A stretch of 64,000 nt of DNA from Microcystis aeruginosa NIES-4325. GTDB taxonomy: Bacteria > Cyanobacteriota > Cyanobacteriia > Cyanobacteriales > Microcystaceae. The stretch covers positions 186,001-250,000 of the forward strand of contig NZ_BJKP01000001.1 in assembly GCF_008974145.1 (NCBI RefSeq). Reading direction: 5' to 3'. The notes beneath the pieces are model-generated. The model did not search any database. It had not been told where the DNA came from and saw nothing but the letters and a program-made list of their open reading frames with translations. Each line of letters opens with the position of its first letter. Positions within the stretch are counted from its first letter, which is position 1. Shown here in pieces: positions 36,177 through 45,147 of this stretch. A program made the translations under genes and the position numbers.

Positions 36177-38078
36177 ATGACTAACTTTAACTTGGTAAAT
36201 AACTCTCTAAGTCGTTATGACACTCGACATTTAGTTATGTTTAGTGGCAAAGGAGGAGTGGGAAAAACCACCCTTTCCTGTGGATTTGCTCGCCGTTGGG
36301 CTAAATTATTTCCCGAGGAACAAATCCTGTTAATCTCAACCGATCCTGCTCACTCTTTAGGGGATGTATTGCAAACAGAAGTTAGCGATCAAGCATTACC
36401 TGTAAAAGACTTACCCAACTTAAAAGTTAGGGCATTAGATGCAGAAAAATTGCTTTTAGAGTTTAAAGCAAAATACGGAAGATTTTTAGAACTTTTGGTA
36501 GAACGGGGTAGTTTTGTTGAAGGAGAAGATTTAACTCCTGTTTGGGATTTAGACTGGCCTGGTTTGGATGAAATCATGGGTCTATTAGAAATTCAACGAT
36601 TACTAATAGAGAATGTTGTTGATCGAATTGTTGTTGATATGGCCCCCTCGGGTCATACCTTAAATTTATTGGAAATTAAAGACTTTTTAGAGATTATTCT
36701 CAATTCTTTAGAGTTGTTTCAAGAAAAACATCGTGTTATTTCGCAAACTTTTGCAAAAACCTACAATGCCGATGATGTGGATGACTTTTTAGTCAAAACA
36801 AAATCAGAATTAACCGAAGGCAAACAACTCCTACAAAATAGGGATTTTACCCTTTGTTTAATTGTGGCAATTGCCGAACCGATGAGTTTATTAGAAACCG
36901 AACGATTACTCAATAGTTTGCATCACTTAAATATTCCCTGCGGCAGCTTATTTATCAATCGCATTTTAACAGATCCTAATCAAAATTTAGACCGCTATAG
37001 TGAGCAACAGCAAATCCTCGATAAATTCCTGAAAATTCCAAGTCAAGAGACAATTTTCACCCTGCCCCAACAGGCAAAAGAGCCCCTAGGAGGTGAAGCA
37101 CTAGATCAGATCATGAGTCAAATTAAAATCCTCGAACAAGTAGAATTTATGGCGCCGCCTCCTATTCAATGGCCGCAAAAGATTCTGCCGAGTTTTAGTG
37201 ATTTTATTGACGATAAACGCCAACTCATTATCATTGGTGGCAAGGGGGGTGTGGGAAAAACCACCGTTGCTGCGGCCATTGGTTGGGCGTTAGCTAATCG
37301 TCATACCGATCAAAAAATTAGAATTATTTCTATTGATCCAGCGCATTCTTTGGGAGATGCCTTTGGGACAAAGTTAGGACATCAATCCACACAATTAACT
37401 GCTAATTTAAGTGGTCAAGAAGTTGATGCTAATATCATTTTAGAAAAATTTCGGGATGATTATTTATGGGAACTGGCAGAAATGATTGGTGGTGAAGGTA
37501 AGGAAGAAGGAAACATCAAACTAGCTTATACTCCAGAAGCTTGGCGACAAATTGTAGCTCAATCTCTGCCAGGAATTGATGAAATGTTGTCCCTAGTAAA
37601 AGTAATGGAGTTATTAGACCAGAAACAACAAGATTTGATTATTTTAGATACGGCTCCTACCGGTCATCTCCTGCGATTTTTAGAAATGCCAACGGCTTTA
37701 GGAGATTGGTTAAGTTGGATTTTTAAGCTTTGGATGAAGTATCAAAATGTCTTAGGGCGTGTAGATTTAATGGGACGATTGCGAACCTTAAGACAACAAG
37801 TGATGTATGCCCAGAAAAAACTAAAAGATTCCCAACATACAGAATTTATTGGAATTTTGCAAGCCCAAGATGCTATCGTTGCCGAACAACTGCGATTGAC
37901 AGAATCTTTGAAAAAAATGGGAGTCTATCAACGTTATGTCGTGCAGAATCGTTATCACGCTAATGAGGAAATTGATCGGGATTTATTCCCAGATCAAACT
38001 TTGATCCGCTTACCCAGTTTACCTCGGTCTGTAGAACCTCTAGCCCGGGTCAAAGCCGCGGCAGATCTGTTATTTTAA
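36177..38078 (+). CDS. Two-domain ArsA/GET3-like ATPase linked to gas vesicle genes
   Basis: A 633-residue tandem ATPase of the ArsA/GET3 (deviant Walker A) class. Domain 1 has FSGKGGVGKTTLSCG with KGGVGKT at residues 25-31, ISTDPAHSLGD and VDMAPSGHTLNLLE. Domain 2 has IGGKGGVGKTTVAAA at about 352-366, ISIDPAHSLGDAF and LDTAPTGHLLRFLE. The arsenite-binding cysteine triad of ArsA is not visible and there is no Get3-like CxxC pair; no arsB or arsR lies nearby. The family moves or chaperones hydrophobic clients, and GvpA is extremely hydrophobic. The 12-base spacing from gvpW supports a gas vesicle role (inference). Confidence 0.85.
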   Translation: MTNFNLVNNSLSRYDTRHLVMFSGKGGVGKTTLSCGFARRWAKLFPEEQILLISTDPAHSLGDVLQTEVSDQALPVKDLPNLKVRALDAEKLLLEFKAKYGRFLELLVERGSFVEGEDLTPVWDLDWPGLDEIMGLLEIQRLLIENVVDRIVVDMAPSGHTLNLLEIKDFLEIILNSLELFQEKHRVISQTFAKTYNADDVDDFLVKTKSELTEGKQLLQNRDFTLCLIVAIAEPMSLLETERLLNSLHHLNIPCGSLFINRILTDPNQNLDRYSEQQQILDKFLKIPSQETIFTLPQQAKEPLGGEALDQIMSQIKILEQVEFMAPPPIQWPQKILPSFSDFIDDKRQLIIIGGKGGVGKTTVAAAIGWALANRHTDQKIRIISIDPAHSLGDAFGTKLGHQSTQLTANLSGQEVDANIILEKFRDDYLWELAEMIGGEGKEEGNIKLAYTPEAWRQIVAQSLPGIDEMLSLVKVMELLDQKQQDLIILDTAPTGHLLRFLEMPTALGDWLSWIFKLWMKYQNVLGRVDLMGRLRTLRQQVMYAQKKLKDSQHTEFIGILQAQDAIVAEQLRLTESLKKMGVYQRYVVQNRYHANEEIDRDLFPDQTLIRLPSLPRSVEPLARVKAAADLLF

Positions 38079-38160
38079 AGGTAATTAGTCTTTAAAGTCG
38101 GACTTCTTAACCCCATCTATCACCCAGTCCCCATCCTTCACTTGACTCAGGAGAAATTTT

Positions 38161-40005
38161 ATGGTAGAACTATTCAAAGGCTTTGAGCAATTAGTCGAAC
38201 TGGCTAAAACCTTAGAGGAAAAACTGGAAAAAGGGGAAATTAAAACCGAAGTGCAGTTTAACTCTCGTTCCTTGAGTAACATCCCCCGTGCTGGCGGTAT
38301 TCCCCGTTCAGGGGGAGTTTCTCGCCCGAGCAATTCTGGTGGGGATGATTTTGAGGTGAATCGCAATCGCGATACCCCCACCGATTCAGGGGTTGAAGAC
38401 AGTGTGACACCGCCCGAAGGACCGACCACGGCTTCCCTGAAAGATGTTGGTGGCTTGGCGGAAGTGATTAAAGAACTCAAGGAACTAATTGCCATTCCTC
38501 TGAAACGCCCCGACTTATTGGCCAAGTTAGGACTTGAACCCACTCGCGGCGTTCTCTTAGTCGGACCACCCGGAACCGGTAAAACCCTGACTGCCCGTGC
38601 TTTGGCCGAAGAACTCGGTGTTAACTATATTGCCTTAGTCGGACCAGAGGTGATCAGCAAATATTATGGGGAAGCCGAGCAAAAACTGCGGGGAATTTTT
38701 GAGAAAGCCAGTAAGAATGCGCCTTGTATCGTTTTTATTGACGAAATTGATAGCATGGCACCTGACCGCAGTAAAGTTGAGGGGGAAGTAGAAAAAAGAC
38801 TGGTGGCCCAATTGCTGGGTTTAATGGATGGCTTTGCCCAAAGCCAAGGGGTGATTGTTCTAGCGGCGACAAACCGTCCCGACCATCTTGACCCTGCCCT
38901 CCGTCGTCCTGGACGGTTTGACCGAGAAGTCCTCTTTCGGGTGCCTGACCGCAAAGGCCGTTTAGAAATCCTGCAAATTCTCACCCGTTCCATGCCCCTA
39001 GATGAATCGGTTTCCTTAGCTCTGATTGCCGATAATGCGGTGGGATTTGTCGGGTCAGATTTAAAAGCCGTTTGCCAGAAAGCGGCCTATAGTGCTTTGC
39101 GGCGCCAGGTTCCTACGATTGACTCGCAAATTCCAGAAACAATGACGGTGATCCAATCCGACTTTTTGCAAGCCCTTAAAGAAGTTAAACCGGCGGTATT
39201 GCGGTCTGTGGAGGTGGAATCTCCCCATGTGGCTTGGGACAATATTGGCGGACTTGAACAGATTAAACAAACCCTACAGGAGTCCGTGGAAGGAGCATTA
39301 CTCCATCCCCAATTATATACGCAAACCAAAGCCCAAGCTCCCAAAGGTATTTTACTTTGGGGTCCACCCGGAACGGGAAAAACCTTATTGGCCAAAGCGG
39401 TTGCATCTCAGGCGCGAGCTAATTTTATCAGTATTAATGGACCTGAGCTTTTGAGTAAATGGGTGGGGGCGAGTGAACAAGCGGTGCGTGAGTTGTTTGC
39501 CAAAGCTCGTCAGGCAGCCCCTTGTGTGGTTTTTATTGATGAAATTGATACTTTAGCACCAGCAAGAGGTCGTTATAGTGGGGATTCAGGAGTGAGTGAC
39601 CGGGTTGTGGGACAAATCCTCACGGAGTTAGATGGGTTGCAAACGGGGGCAACGATTTTAGTGATTGGAGCCACTAATCGCCCAGATGCCTTAGATCCGG
39701 CCCTATTGCGAGCGGGACGCTTGGATTTACAGTTAAAAGTTGATTTACCGAATGCCTCTAGTCGTTTAGCAATTCTCGGTGTCCATAATGAGGAACGTCC
39801 TTTAGAGGATGTGGATTTAGGCTATTGGGCCGAGGCAACCGAAGGCTGGAATGGTGCAGATTTAGCGTTATTATGTAACCAAGCGGCACTGATGGCAATT
39901 CGTCGTTATCGCCATCAGGGAATGACTGACCCGGCTGATATTCGCATTACAACGGCTGATTTTAATCATGCTTACCAACTGTTGGTTGAACAGCGTGCCA
40001 ATTGA
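38161..40005 (+). CDS. CDC48-like double AAA+ ATPase at the end of the gas vesicle locus
   Basis: A 614-residue protein with two AAA+ domains in CDC48/VAT style. Walker A at residues 135-142 (GPPGTGKT) and 401-408 (GPPGTGKT); Walker B CIVFIDEIDSMAP and CVVFIDEIDTLAP; arginine fingers in LRRPGRFDREV and, altered, LRAGRLDLQL. The N-terminus lacks the CDC48 N-domain; instead ~95 residues start with the helix LFKGFEQLVELAKTLEEKLE, which recalls the start of GvpH-type proteins (my recollection, unverified), followed by a Gly/Ser/Pro-rich linker. AGGAG precedes the ATG; 82 bases separate it from the ArsA-like gene. It probably remodels or extracts a protein client. Confidence 0.87.
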   Translation: MVELFKGFEQLVELAKTLEEKLEKGEIKTEVQFNSRSLSNIPRAGGIPRSGGVSRPSNSGGDDFEVNRNRDTPTDSGVEDSVTPPEGPTTASLKDVGGLAEVIKELKELIAIPLKRPDLLAKLGLEPTRGVLLVGPPGTGKTLTARALAEELGVNYIALVGPEVISKYYGEAEQKLRGIFEKASKNAPCIVFIDEIDSMAPDRSKVEGEVEKRLVAQLLGLMDGFAQSQGVIVLAATNRPDHLDPALRRPGRFDREVLFRVPDRKGRLEILQILTRSMPLDESVSLALIADNAVGFVGSDLKAVCQKAAYSALRRQVPTIDSQIPETMTVIQSDFLQALKEVKPAVLRSVEVESPHVAWDNIGGLEQIKQTLQESVEGALLHPQLYTQTKAQAPKGILLWGPPGTGKTLLAKAVASQARANFISINGPELLSKWVGASEQAVRELFAKARQAAPCVVFIDEIDTLAPARGRYSGDSGVSDRVVGQILTELDGLQTGATILVIGATNRPDALDPALLRAGRLDLQLKVDLPNASSRLAILGVHNEERPLEDVDLGYWAEATEGWNGADLALLCNQAALMAIRRYRHQGMTDPADIRITTADFNHAYQLLVEQRAN

Positions 40006-40012
40006 TTTTTTT

Positions 40013-40035
40013 CCCCCTTACTTAAAGTAAGGGGG
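40013..40035. other. Hairpin after the CDC48-like gene
   Basis: A perfect 11-bp inverted repeat (CCCCCTTACTT/AAGTAAGGGGG, 1-base centre) lies eight bases after the stop. Its T-run is on the upstream side, so it is not a standard terminator for the plus strand; it may protect the 3' end of the long gvp transcript. Confidence 0.6.
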
Positions 40036-40553
40036 AGAATATCAACTCAGGAAAACCATCCTAAAAAGGAAAATGTGCCAAAATGGCTGCAATAATCGGT
40101 CCAATTAAGGTTTGCTGAAAAAGTTTTTCCTGGTGGCAGGGTATGGGGTGTAGGGTTTTACCGATTTTGAGGTGGTCAATTACCCAATTTTCGGGGAAAA
40201 AGTCCCTGAAAATTCCCCCCGATCACTCCAATGGCTGACACTTTTTGATGTCAAAAAAGCCCAAAGACATTATCCAACAAGGTTTTTAGATTTATTCAGC
40301 CAGCCCCAAATAAGTCGATATATGGTTCTGCTCGCTGTCTATCCCGGCGAGAAATCCCTCTGGCATTTCTCCAGTGGGGAATCTGGGCTAAAAATTGGCC
40401 TGTCAGGAAATCTTGATGTTAAATTCCCCAAAAATCGCGGTAGGATCGGCTTAGTAGAACAGGAAAGGCGATCGAGTGGGATAACCGATCCTATGGTTTG
40501 AGAAGGTGACTGTATAATTGTTAGAGTATCAATAGATCAATTCCAGAGGAATC
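40036..40553. other. 518-base region with an IS-end or MITE-like repeat
   Basis: Contains AATTAAGGTTTGCTGAAAAA and nearby GTATGGGGTGTAGGGTTTTA text; the first piece recurs in reverse complement near 8605-8630 (TTTTTCAGCAAACCCTAATT). A 109-codon ORF with a GTG start (40172-40501) runs through this repeat and resembles no family; I treat it as non-coding. The cp12 promoter lies in the last ~60 bases. Confidence 0.5.
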
Positions 40554-40778
40554 ATGAGCAATATCCAAGATAAAATTCAAGAAGAGCTAGAAAACGCCAG
40601 AGCCGTCTGTAGTATGGAAGGTGCCACCTCTGGCGAATGTGCCGCCGCTTGGGATGCGGTGGAAGAATTACAAGCAGAAGCCGCTCACCAACGTCAAGAC
40701 CACCCCCAAAAAACCTACTTTGAAAAGTATTGTGCTGATAATCCCGATGCCGCCGAGTGTCGCCTTTATGAAGATTAA
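40554..40778 (+). CDS. cp12: Calvin-cycle regulator CP12
   Basis: A 74-residue intrinsically disordered protein that, when oxidised in the dark, forms disulfides and locks GAPDH and phosphoribulokinase into an inactive complex. Both cysteine pairs are present: VCSMEGATSGECAAAWDAVE (the AWDAVEE core) and KYCADNPDAAECRLYED, with the GAPDH-binding C-terminus ending CRLYED. The ATG at 40554 follows CAGAGGAATC. A strong terminator follows. Monocistronic. Confidence 0.97.
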   Translation: MSNIQDKIQEELENARAVCSMEGATSGECAAAWDAVEELQAEAAHQRQDHPQKTYFEKYCADNPDAAECRLYED

Positions 40779-40828
40779 TCCAGTCAGGCAGCAGTTTTTT
40801 CTCTCCTCACAGTAGAATCCTAGCTTTA

Positions 40829-40867
40829 GGGCGATCTCAACTATAAAGAGATCGCCCCTCGTTTTTT
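40829..40867 (+). terminator. Rho-independent terminator after cp12
   Basis: A 10-bp perfect stem (GGGCGATCTC/GAGATCGCCC, 9-base loop) followed by CTCG and six T residues, 50 bases after the cp12 stop. Confidence 0.88.
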
Positions 40868-40958
40868 AGTTTGTCGGTCAAGCTGTGGCCGAGCCGATTT
40901 TGGCTCCTGCGTCCGAAGACAGTAAAATGTTGACAGTGTAATTATGTCTAAATAATTT

Positions 40959-41552
40959 ATGAATCAACTTTGGTTTCGTCCTCTCGTTTGGATAGATTAT
41001 CGTTTAGCCGTCCTATTTACGGTGATTATTCCAGCAATTTTGTTAATTTGGTCTTTATTTGCAAAAATCGAATCATTGCAGAAATTGTTGATCATCTATT
41101 GGCGAGTGGCTAGTCTTTTATTAATTACCGTATATTTAATGATCGCTTCCTGGCCGATTGGTTTTGTCACCAGTTTTTTAGCTAAGATTTTAATCCCGAT
41201 GTCCCTCTGGTTTTGGGTGGATATTAACGATGAAATTAAAGATTTACCCGCCAGTCCGATTAAATTTGTCACCACTGCTTGGCGTTGGGCAGTAACGATT
41301 TATAGTCCTTTGGGCGCAATTTCTACCTTACCTTTTCTCTCTTGTGCTATGTCAGGGGAATTGCTAAATTCTCCCTATTGTCAGGTTTGGCAGGAAGCAC
41401 CCTGGCAGTTTCGCGAGATTTTTCATTCAGAAGCCACCGCTAATGTTTTGGGCTTTTTTGGTTTGGTTGGTCTCTCTTTTTATACTCTCTATTTTGCCCA
41501 TTTTCTTCTTATTCGCCTTGGCAAACAGGGACGTTCAGCTTTACAACAGTAG
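40959..41552 (+). CDS. DUF3177-like membrane protein
   Basis: A 197-residue integral membrane protein with about five hydrophobic segments (LAVLFTVIIPAILLIWSLFA, VASLLLITVYLMIASWPIGF, AKILIPMSLWFWVDI, NVLGFFGLVGLSFYTLYF and others). It resembles the cyanobacteria-restricted DUF3177 proteins by N-terminal wording (WFRPLVWIDYRLAVLF); function unknown. It is followed closely by the small gene at 41585, probably co-transcribed. Confidence 0.7.
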   Translation: MNQLWFRPLVWIDYRLAVLFTVIIPAILLIWSLFAKIESLQKLLIIYWRVASLLLITVYLMIASWPIGFVTSFLAKILIPMSLWFWVDINDEIKDLPASPIKFVTTAWRWAVTIYSPLGAISTLPFLSCAMSGELLNSPYCQVWQEAPWQFREIFHSEATANVLGFFGLVGLSFYTLYFAHFLLIRLGKQGRSALQQ

Positions 41553-41584
41553 GTCTTTAGCTATTGATGATTAGCCATTTTTCT

Positions 41585-41869
41585 ATGAATATTGGTCAAC
41601 AACTCGAACAATACAGCATCAAAAATCCCCAAGAGGTTTTATTAGTGACTATTGCTGTGGATGGGGAGGAGGAAGAAATCTCTATTTTTAAAGGTTTTTC
41701 TAGTTCCCTTACCCGCAGCACCCCCTACGATCCCGATATTCCGCTCATTCCTGAAACGGCGACAATTATTAAGATAGATCGTCTTGCTAGTCCCTATCAT
41801 TCCCTTAACCCTCGCTATATTCAAGAAAATCTTACCTTAGAGGAAATGCAGTCTTTACTGATTAATTAA
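41585..41869 (+). CDS. Small conserved cyanobacterial protein
   Basis: About 94 residues, beginning MNIGQQLEQYSIKNPQEVLL. Acidic with VDGEEEEISIFKGFSSSLTR and a proline-rich middle (YDPDIPLIPETATII), no signal or membrane segment. No function can be given. The frame is open from 41564, with another ATG at 41567; I chose the ATG at 41585 because the conserved-looking part starts there. 32 bases after the DUF3177-like gene. Confidence 0.65.
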   Translation: MNIGQQLEQYSIKNPQEVLLVTIAVDGEEEEISIFKGFSSSLTRSTPYDPDIPLIPETATIIKIDRLASPYHSLNPRYIQENLTLEEMQSLLIN

Positions 41870-42098
41870 ACCAGTAATTTTACTTGAATAACATCAGCAC
41901 TCATCTCGATGGATTTAACAGCTTTTATTTACCATCCATAAACTTTGTCTATCTAGACAAGAGGTAAATTTTGCGGCGTTTTAGTGGTAAAGTTACCAGA
42001 GAACAATAATCTCTGCCAGCATTCAAGCTGTCAAAGTAGATTTTATACTCGGTATCGATCGAGAACAATCAAAAAACCTGAGAATAATCGGAGAATCT

Positions 42099-43109
42099 AT
42101 GCAACTTAAACAATCTAACCAAGAACTGTTACAAATTGAGTATTTAGCCACCGCTGCTACTGGCAAAAATATAGTTAAAGATCAGGGACAAGATGTAATT
42201 GAAGGATTAACTAAAACCCCCAAAAGTTTACCATCTAAATATTTTTATGATCGGCAAGGTTCCCAACTTTTTGAAGAAATCTGTCAATTGCCAGAATACT
42301 ATCCCACTAGGACAGAATCGGCTATTCTCCAAGAATATGCTCAAGAAATTGTCGCTTATACAGGGGGCTGTGAATTGATCGAATTAGGTAGTGGTAGTTC
42401 CACTAAAACTCGTCTGTTATTGGACGCTTATTATCAGCAACAAAAATCGTCTAAATATGTACCTATCGATGTTAGTGAAACTATTCTCAAAGCTAGTGTC
42501 ATAGAATTACAAAAAGAATATCCTAATTTACCAATTCAGGGGTTAATTGGAACCTATGAACAGGCATTAGCTTATTATCAAAATGCTTCTGATAATACCA
42601 GAATGATTTTTTTCTTGGGAAGTTCGATCGGTAATTTTTCTGCGGCTGAATGTGATAAATTTTTAGAAAAAATTGCTACTGTTCTAAAAGCTGGAGATTA
42701 TTTTTTATTGGGAATTGATCTGCAAAAACCAGTGGCAATTTTAGAAGCAGCTTATAATGATTCTCAAGGGGTGACAGCCGCTTTTAATTTAAATATGCTT
42801 TCCCATTTAAATTGGCGTTTTCAAGCTGATTTTAACCTTGATTTATTTAGTCATCAAGCTATCTATAATCAAGATCAATCCCAAATTGAAATGTATTTAA
42901 TTTGTCAAAAAAATCATCCTGTTCATATCAAAAAACTCGATTTAACAGTTAATTTTAAAGCATCGGAAAGTATTTTAACCGAAATTTCGCGCAAATTTAA
43001 CCTAGAAACTATGACAAAAGACCTAGAATCAAAGGGATTAAAACCGCTCAAGGTTTTCACCGATCCCGAAAATTTATTCGGTTTAATTCTCTGTCAATTA
43101 TCTCTTTAA
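42099..43109 (+). CDS. egtD: L-histidine N-alpha-methyltransferase (ergothioneine)
   Basis: A 336-residue enzyme that trimethylates histidine to hercynine with SAM, the first step of ergothioneine synthesis. Motifs: GLTKTPKSLPSKYFYDRQGS then LFEEICQLPEYYPTRTESAI, the SAM-binding LIELGSGSSTKTRLLL, VPIDVSETIL, and MIFFLGSSIGNFSAAECDKF. The length matches EgtD. The ATG at 42099 follows GGAGA. egtB lies 40 bases downstream in the same direction, forming a two-gene pathway unit. Confidence 0.95.
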   Translation: MQLKQSNQELLQIEYLATAATGKNIVKDQGQDVIEGLTKTPKSLPSKYFYDRQGSQLFEEICQLPEYYPTRTESAILQEYAQEIVAYTGGCELIELGSGSSTKTRLLLDAYYQQQKSSKYVPIDVSETILKASVIELQKEYPNLPIQGLIGTYEQALAYYQNASDNTRMIFFLGSSIGNFSAAECDKFLEKIATVLKAGDYFLLGIDLQKPVAILEAAYNDSQGVTAAFNLNMLSHLNWRFQADFNLDLFSHQAIYNQDQSQIEMYLICQKNHPVHIKKLDLTVNFKASESILTEISRKFNLETMTKDLESKGLKPLKVFTDPENLFGLILCQLSL

Positions 43110-43149
43110 ATAACGAAAACATTATCATCAGTAATAGAGGCATAAAAAC

Positions 43150-44505
43150 ATGGAAGCTATTCAAGCACAGGCTCCTATCTCTCTAAAAAACTGTAGTCGA
43201 GAAAATATACTGGACTATTTTGAAAATGCTTGGCAATTAGAAGATCTGCTGTTAAAAAGCATTATCAAAGAAGAAGCTTTTTACTGTAACCCTGACGATT
43301 TAAGAAATCCCCTCATTTTTTATTTAGGTCACGCTGCCGCTTTTTATCTGAATAAATTGCAACTGGTTAACCTATTAAAAAAAAGCCCTAATCCTGACTA
43401 TGAATTATTGTTTGGAGTGGGAGTAGATCCGGCAACTCCTGAAGAATTAAACTCTGCTATCGCTCATATTCAGTGGCCTGGGGTGGCTAAAGTGTGGGAA
43501 TATCGGCAACAAGTCTCTGAAATTGTGGTCGAAATAATTAAAAATATCCCCCTTAATCTTCCTATTCATACTCGCCATTCTCTTTGGGCATTAATGATGG
43601 GAATTGAACATCAGCGTGTTCATTTTGAAACATCTTCAATGTTACTCAGACAAATGCCCTTAGACTGTCTGCAACGTCCTCAAAGTTGGCATTATGCTCC
43701 TTCTTTTGGTCAAGCTTATCCTAATCAAATGGTAGTGGTTTCTGGGGGAATAGTAGAAATTGGTAAACCCGAAGATTCTCCCATTTATGGTTGGGATAAT
43801 GAGTATGGTTATCGTCAAGTTCAAGTTAACAATTTTCTGGTGAGTAAATATATGATCACCAACGGAGAATTTAAAAAATTTGTTGATAATGGTGGCTATG
43901 AAAATCCCAGTTATTGGGATGAGGAAGCTTGGCAATGGAAAAATCATTATCAAGTCAAATATCCTAAATTTTGGCTGGTAGATGAGGGAGGAAATTATCA
44001 ATATCGAGCCATGTTTGATGTTTTCGATTTACCTCTGGATTGGCCAGTAGAAGTTAACTATTATGAAGCGATAGCCTACTGTCGTTTTCAAGGTCAAGGA
44101 ATACGTTTAATGACCGAAGCTGAGTGGAATTTAGTCACCTATGGCAGTCAAAAAAATCGAGATTACACCCTAGAAAACGATAAATTTGATGACTATAACC
44201 TCAATTTAAAATTCTGTTCTCCCACTCCCGTGGGAATGTTAAAAAATGCGGGTAATAACTCAGAAATTTATGATTTACGCGGTAACGTCTGGGAATGGCT
44301 AGAAGATGATTTTAATCCCTTAACTGACTTTCAACCCCATTACCTCTATGCTGACAATTCCACTCCTTTCTTCAACAGTCAACATAAAATGATGTTAGGA
44401 GGAGCTTGGGTGACTAACGGCACAGAAATCCTACCCTACTACCGCAATTGGTTTCGCCGGAATTTTTATCAACACGCTGGTTTTAGAATTGCGCAAAGTC
44501 TTTAG
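43150..44505 (+). CDS. egtB: Ergothioneine sulfoxide synthase, OvoA-like type
   Basis: A 451-residue non-haem iron enzyme coupling a cysteine-type thiol to hercynine. The N-terminal DinB-like domain supplies the iron ligands: His61 (YLGHAAAFYL) and His154/His158 (GIEHQRVHFETSS). The C-terminal formylglycine-generating-enzyme-like domain has KYMITNGEFKKFVDNGGY, LMTEAEWNLVTYG, LRGNVWEWLEDDF and YRNWFRRNF. Wording such as EHQRVHFETSSMLLRQMP and GWDNEYGYRQV is closer to OvoA (5-histidylcysteine sulfoxide synthase) than to actinobacterial EgtB, but OvoA's C-terminal methyltransferase is missing. Published work describes OvoA-derived EgtB in some cyanobacteria; adjacency to egtD fits it. Confidence 0.9.
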   Translation: MEAIQAQAPISLKNCSRENILDYFENAWQLEDLLLKSIIKEEAFYCNPDDLRNPLIFYLGHAAAFYLNKLQLVNLLKKSPNPDYELLFGVGVDPATPEELNSAIAHIQWPGVAKVWEYRQQVSEIVVEIIKNIPLNLPIHTRHSLWALMMGIEHQRVHFETSSMLLRQMPLDCLQRPQSWHYAPSFGQAYPNQMVVVSGGIVEIGKPEDSPIYGWDNEYGYRQVQVNNFLVSKYMITNGEFKKFVDNGGYENPSYWDEEAWQWKNHYQVKYPKFWLVDEGGNYQYRAMFDVFDLPLDWPVEVNYYEAIAYCRFQGQGIRLMTEAEWNLVTYGSQKNRDYTLENDKFDDYNLNLKFCSPTPVGMLKNAGNNSEIYDLRGNVWEWLEDDFNPLTDFQPHYLYADNSTPFFNSQHKMMLGGAWVTNGTEILPYYRNWFRRNFYQHAGFRIAQSL

Positions 44506-44520
44506 CTAGGCTGCCCGCGC

Positions 44521-44572
44521 ATTTAAATTGCTTGTGGAGATGAGGCAAGAGGCAAGAGGCAACAGTAAAGGG
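44521..44572. repeat. Dispersed ATTTAAATTGCTTG...GAGGCAAGAGGCAA repeat, copy B
   Basis: Nearly identical to 23481-23532. It is followed by GGGTTTCAATCCCTTTACTGG, which can pair back with the AGTAAAGGG end to form a hairpin. Confidence 0.8.
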
Positions 44573-44712
44573 TTTCAATCCCTTTACTGGACTGAATTCT
44601 ACTTTTATTCGGCCAATCCTAGGTAATTGCCAATTTAAAAAAAAATTCCTGGAAGAATCGCCCCTCGATCGCTACAATAGAACCTAGTAGAGTGCAGATA
44701 AACTCGATCACC

Positions 44713-45147
44713 ATGAATCAACCTGCAATTTTTCATCTCGCTATTCCGATTACCAATGTGTCCACCGCTAAAAGCTTTTACTGTGATGGTTTAGGTTGTT
44801 TAGCGGGAAGGGAAACCGAGAAAGCGATAATCTTAAATTTCTATAGTCATCAGGTAGTCGCTCACGTTACCGAAACGCCTCTTACTCCCCAAAATAGCAT
44901 TTATCCTCGCCATTTTGGTCTAATTCTGCCAGATGCCAGGGATTGGGACAATCTTCTCGAAAAAGCACGAGTCAATCAACTAAAATTTTATCTAGAACCC
45001 AAAACTCGCTTTAATGGGGAGATAACCGAACATAAAACCTTTTTCCTAGAGGATCCTTTCTATAATCTCCTTGAATTTAAACATTATCGCCACTACGAAG
45101 CTATTTTTGCCAGTCGGGAATTAACAGCGATCGGCGATCGAGCTTAA
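44713..45147 (+). CDS. VOC (glyoxalase/dioxygenase) superfamily protein
   Basis: A 144-residue vicinal-oxygen-chelate fold protein with two beta-alpha-beta-beta-beta units: FHLAIPITNVSTAKSFYCDG (first metal-side histidine) and RHFGLILPDARDWDNLLEKA, then ITEHKTFFLEDPFYNLLEFK (late glutamate). Members bind divalent metal and act on small molecules; the substrate is unknown. I prefer the ATG at 44713 over the open frame from GTG 44692. Confidence 0.8.
   Translation: MNQPAIFHLAIPITNVSTAKSFYCDGLGCLAGRETEKAIILNFYSHQVVAHVTETPLTPQNSIYPRHFGLILPDARDWDNLLEKARVNQLKFYLEPKTRFNGEITEHKTFFLEDPFYNLLEFKHYRHYEAIFASRELTAIGDRA

Noticed and set aside
36177-38078. ArsA-like gene considered as an arsenite efflux ATPase
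   Set aside because: The arsenite-binding cysteines are not visible and there is no arsB, arsR or arsC nearby, while gvpW is 12 bases upstream.
40013-40035. Hairpin after the CDC48-like gene called as a terminator
   Set aside because: No T-tract follows on the plus strand, so I list it only as a hairpin.
40172-40501. 109-codon GTG-start ORF after the CDC48-like gene
   Set aside because: It runs through a dispersed repeat, has no ribosome-binding site and shows no family resemblance.
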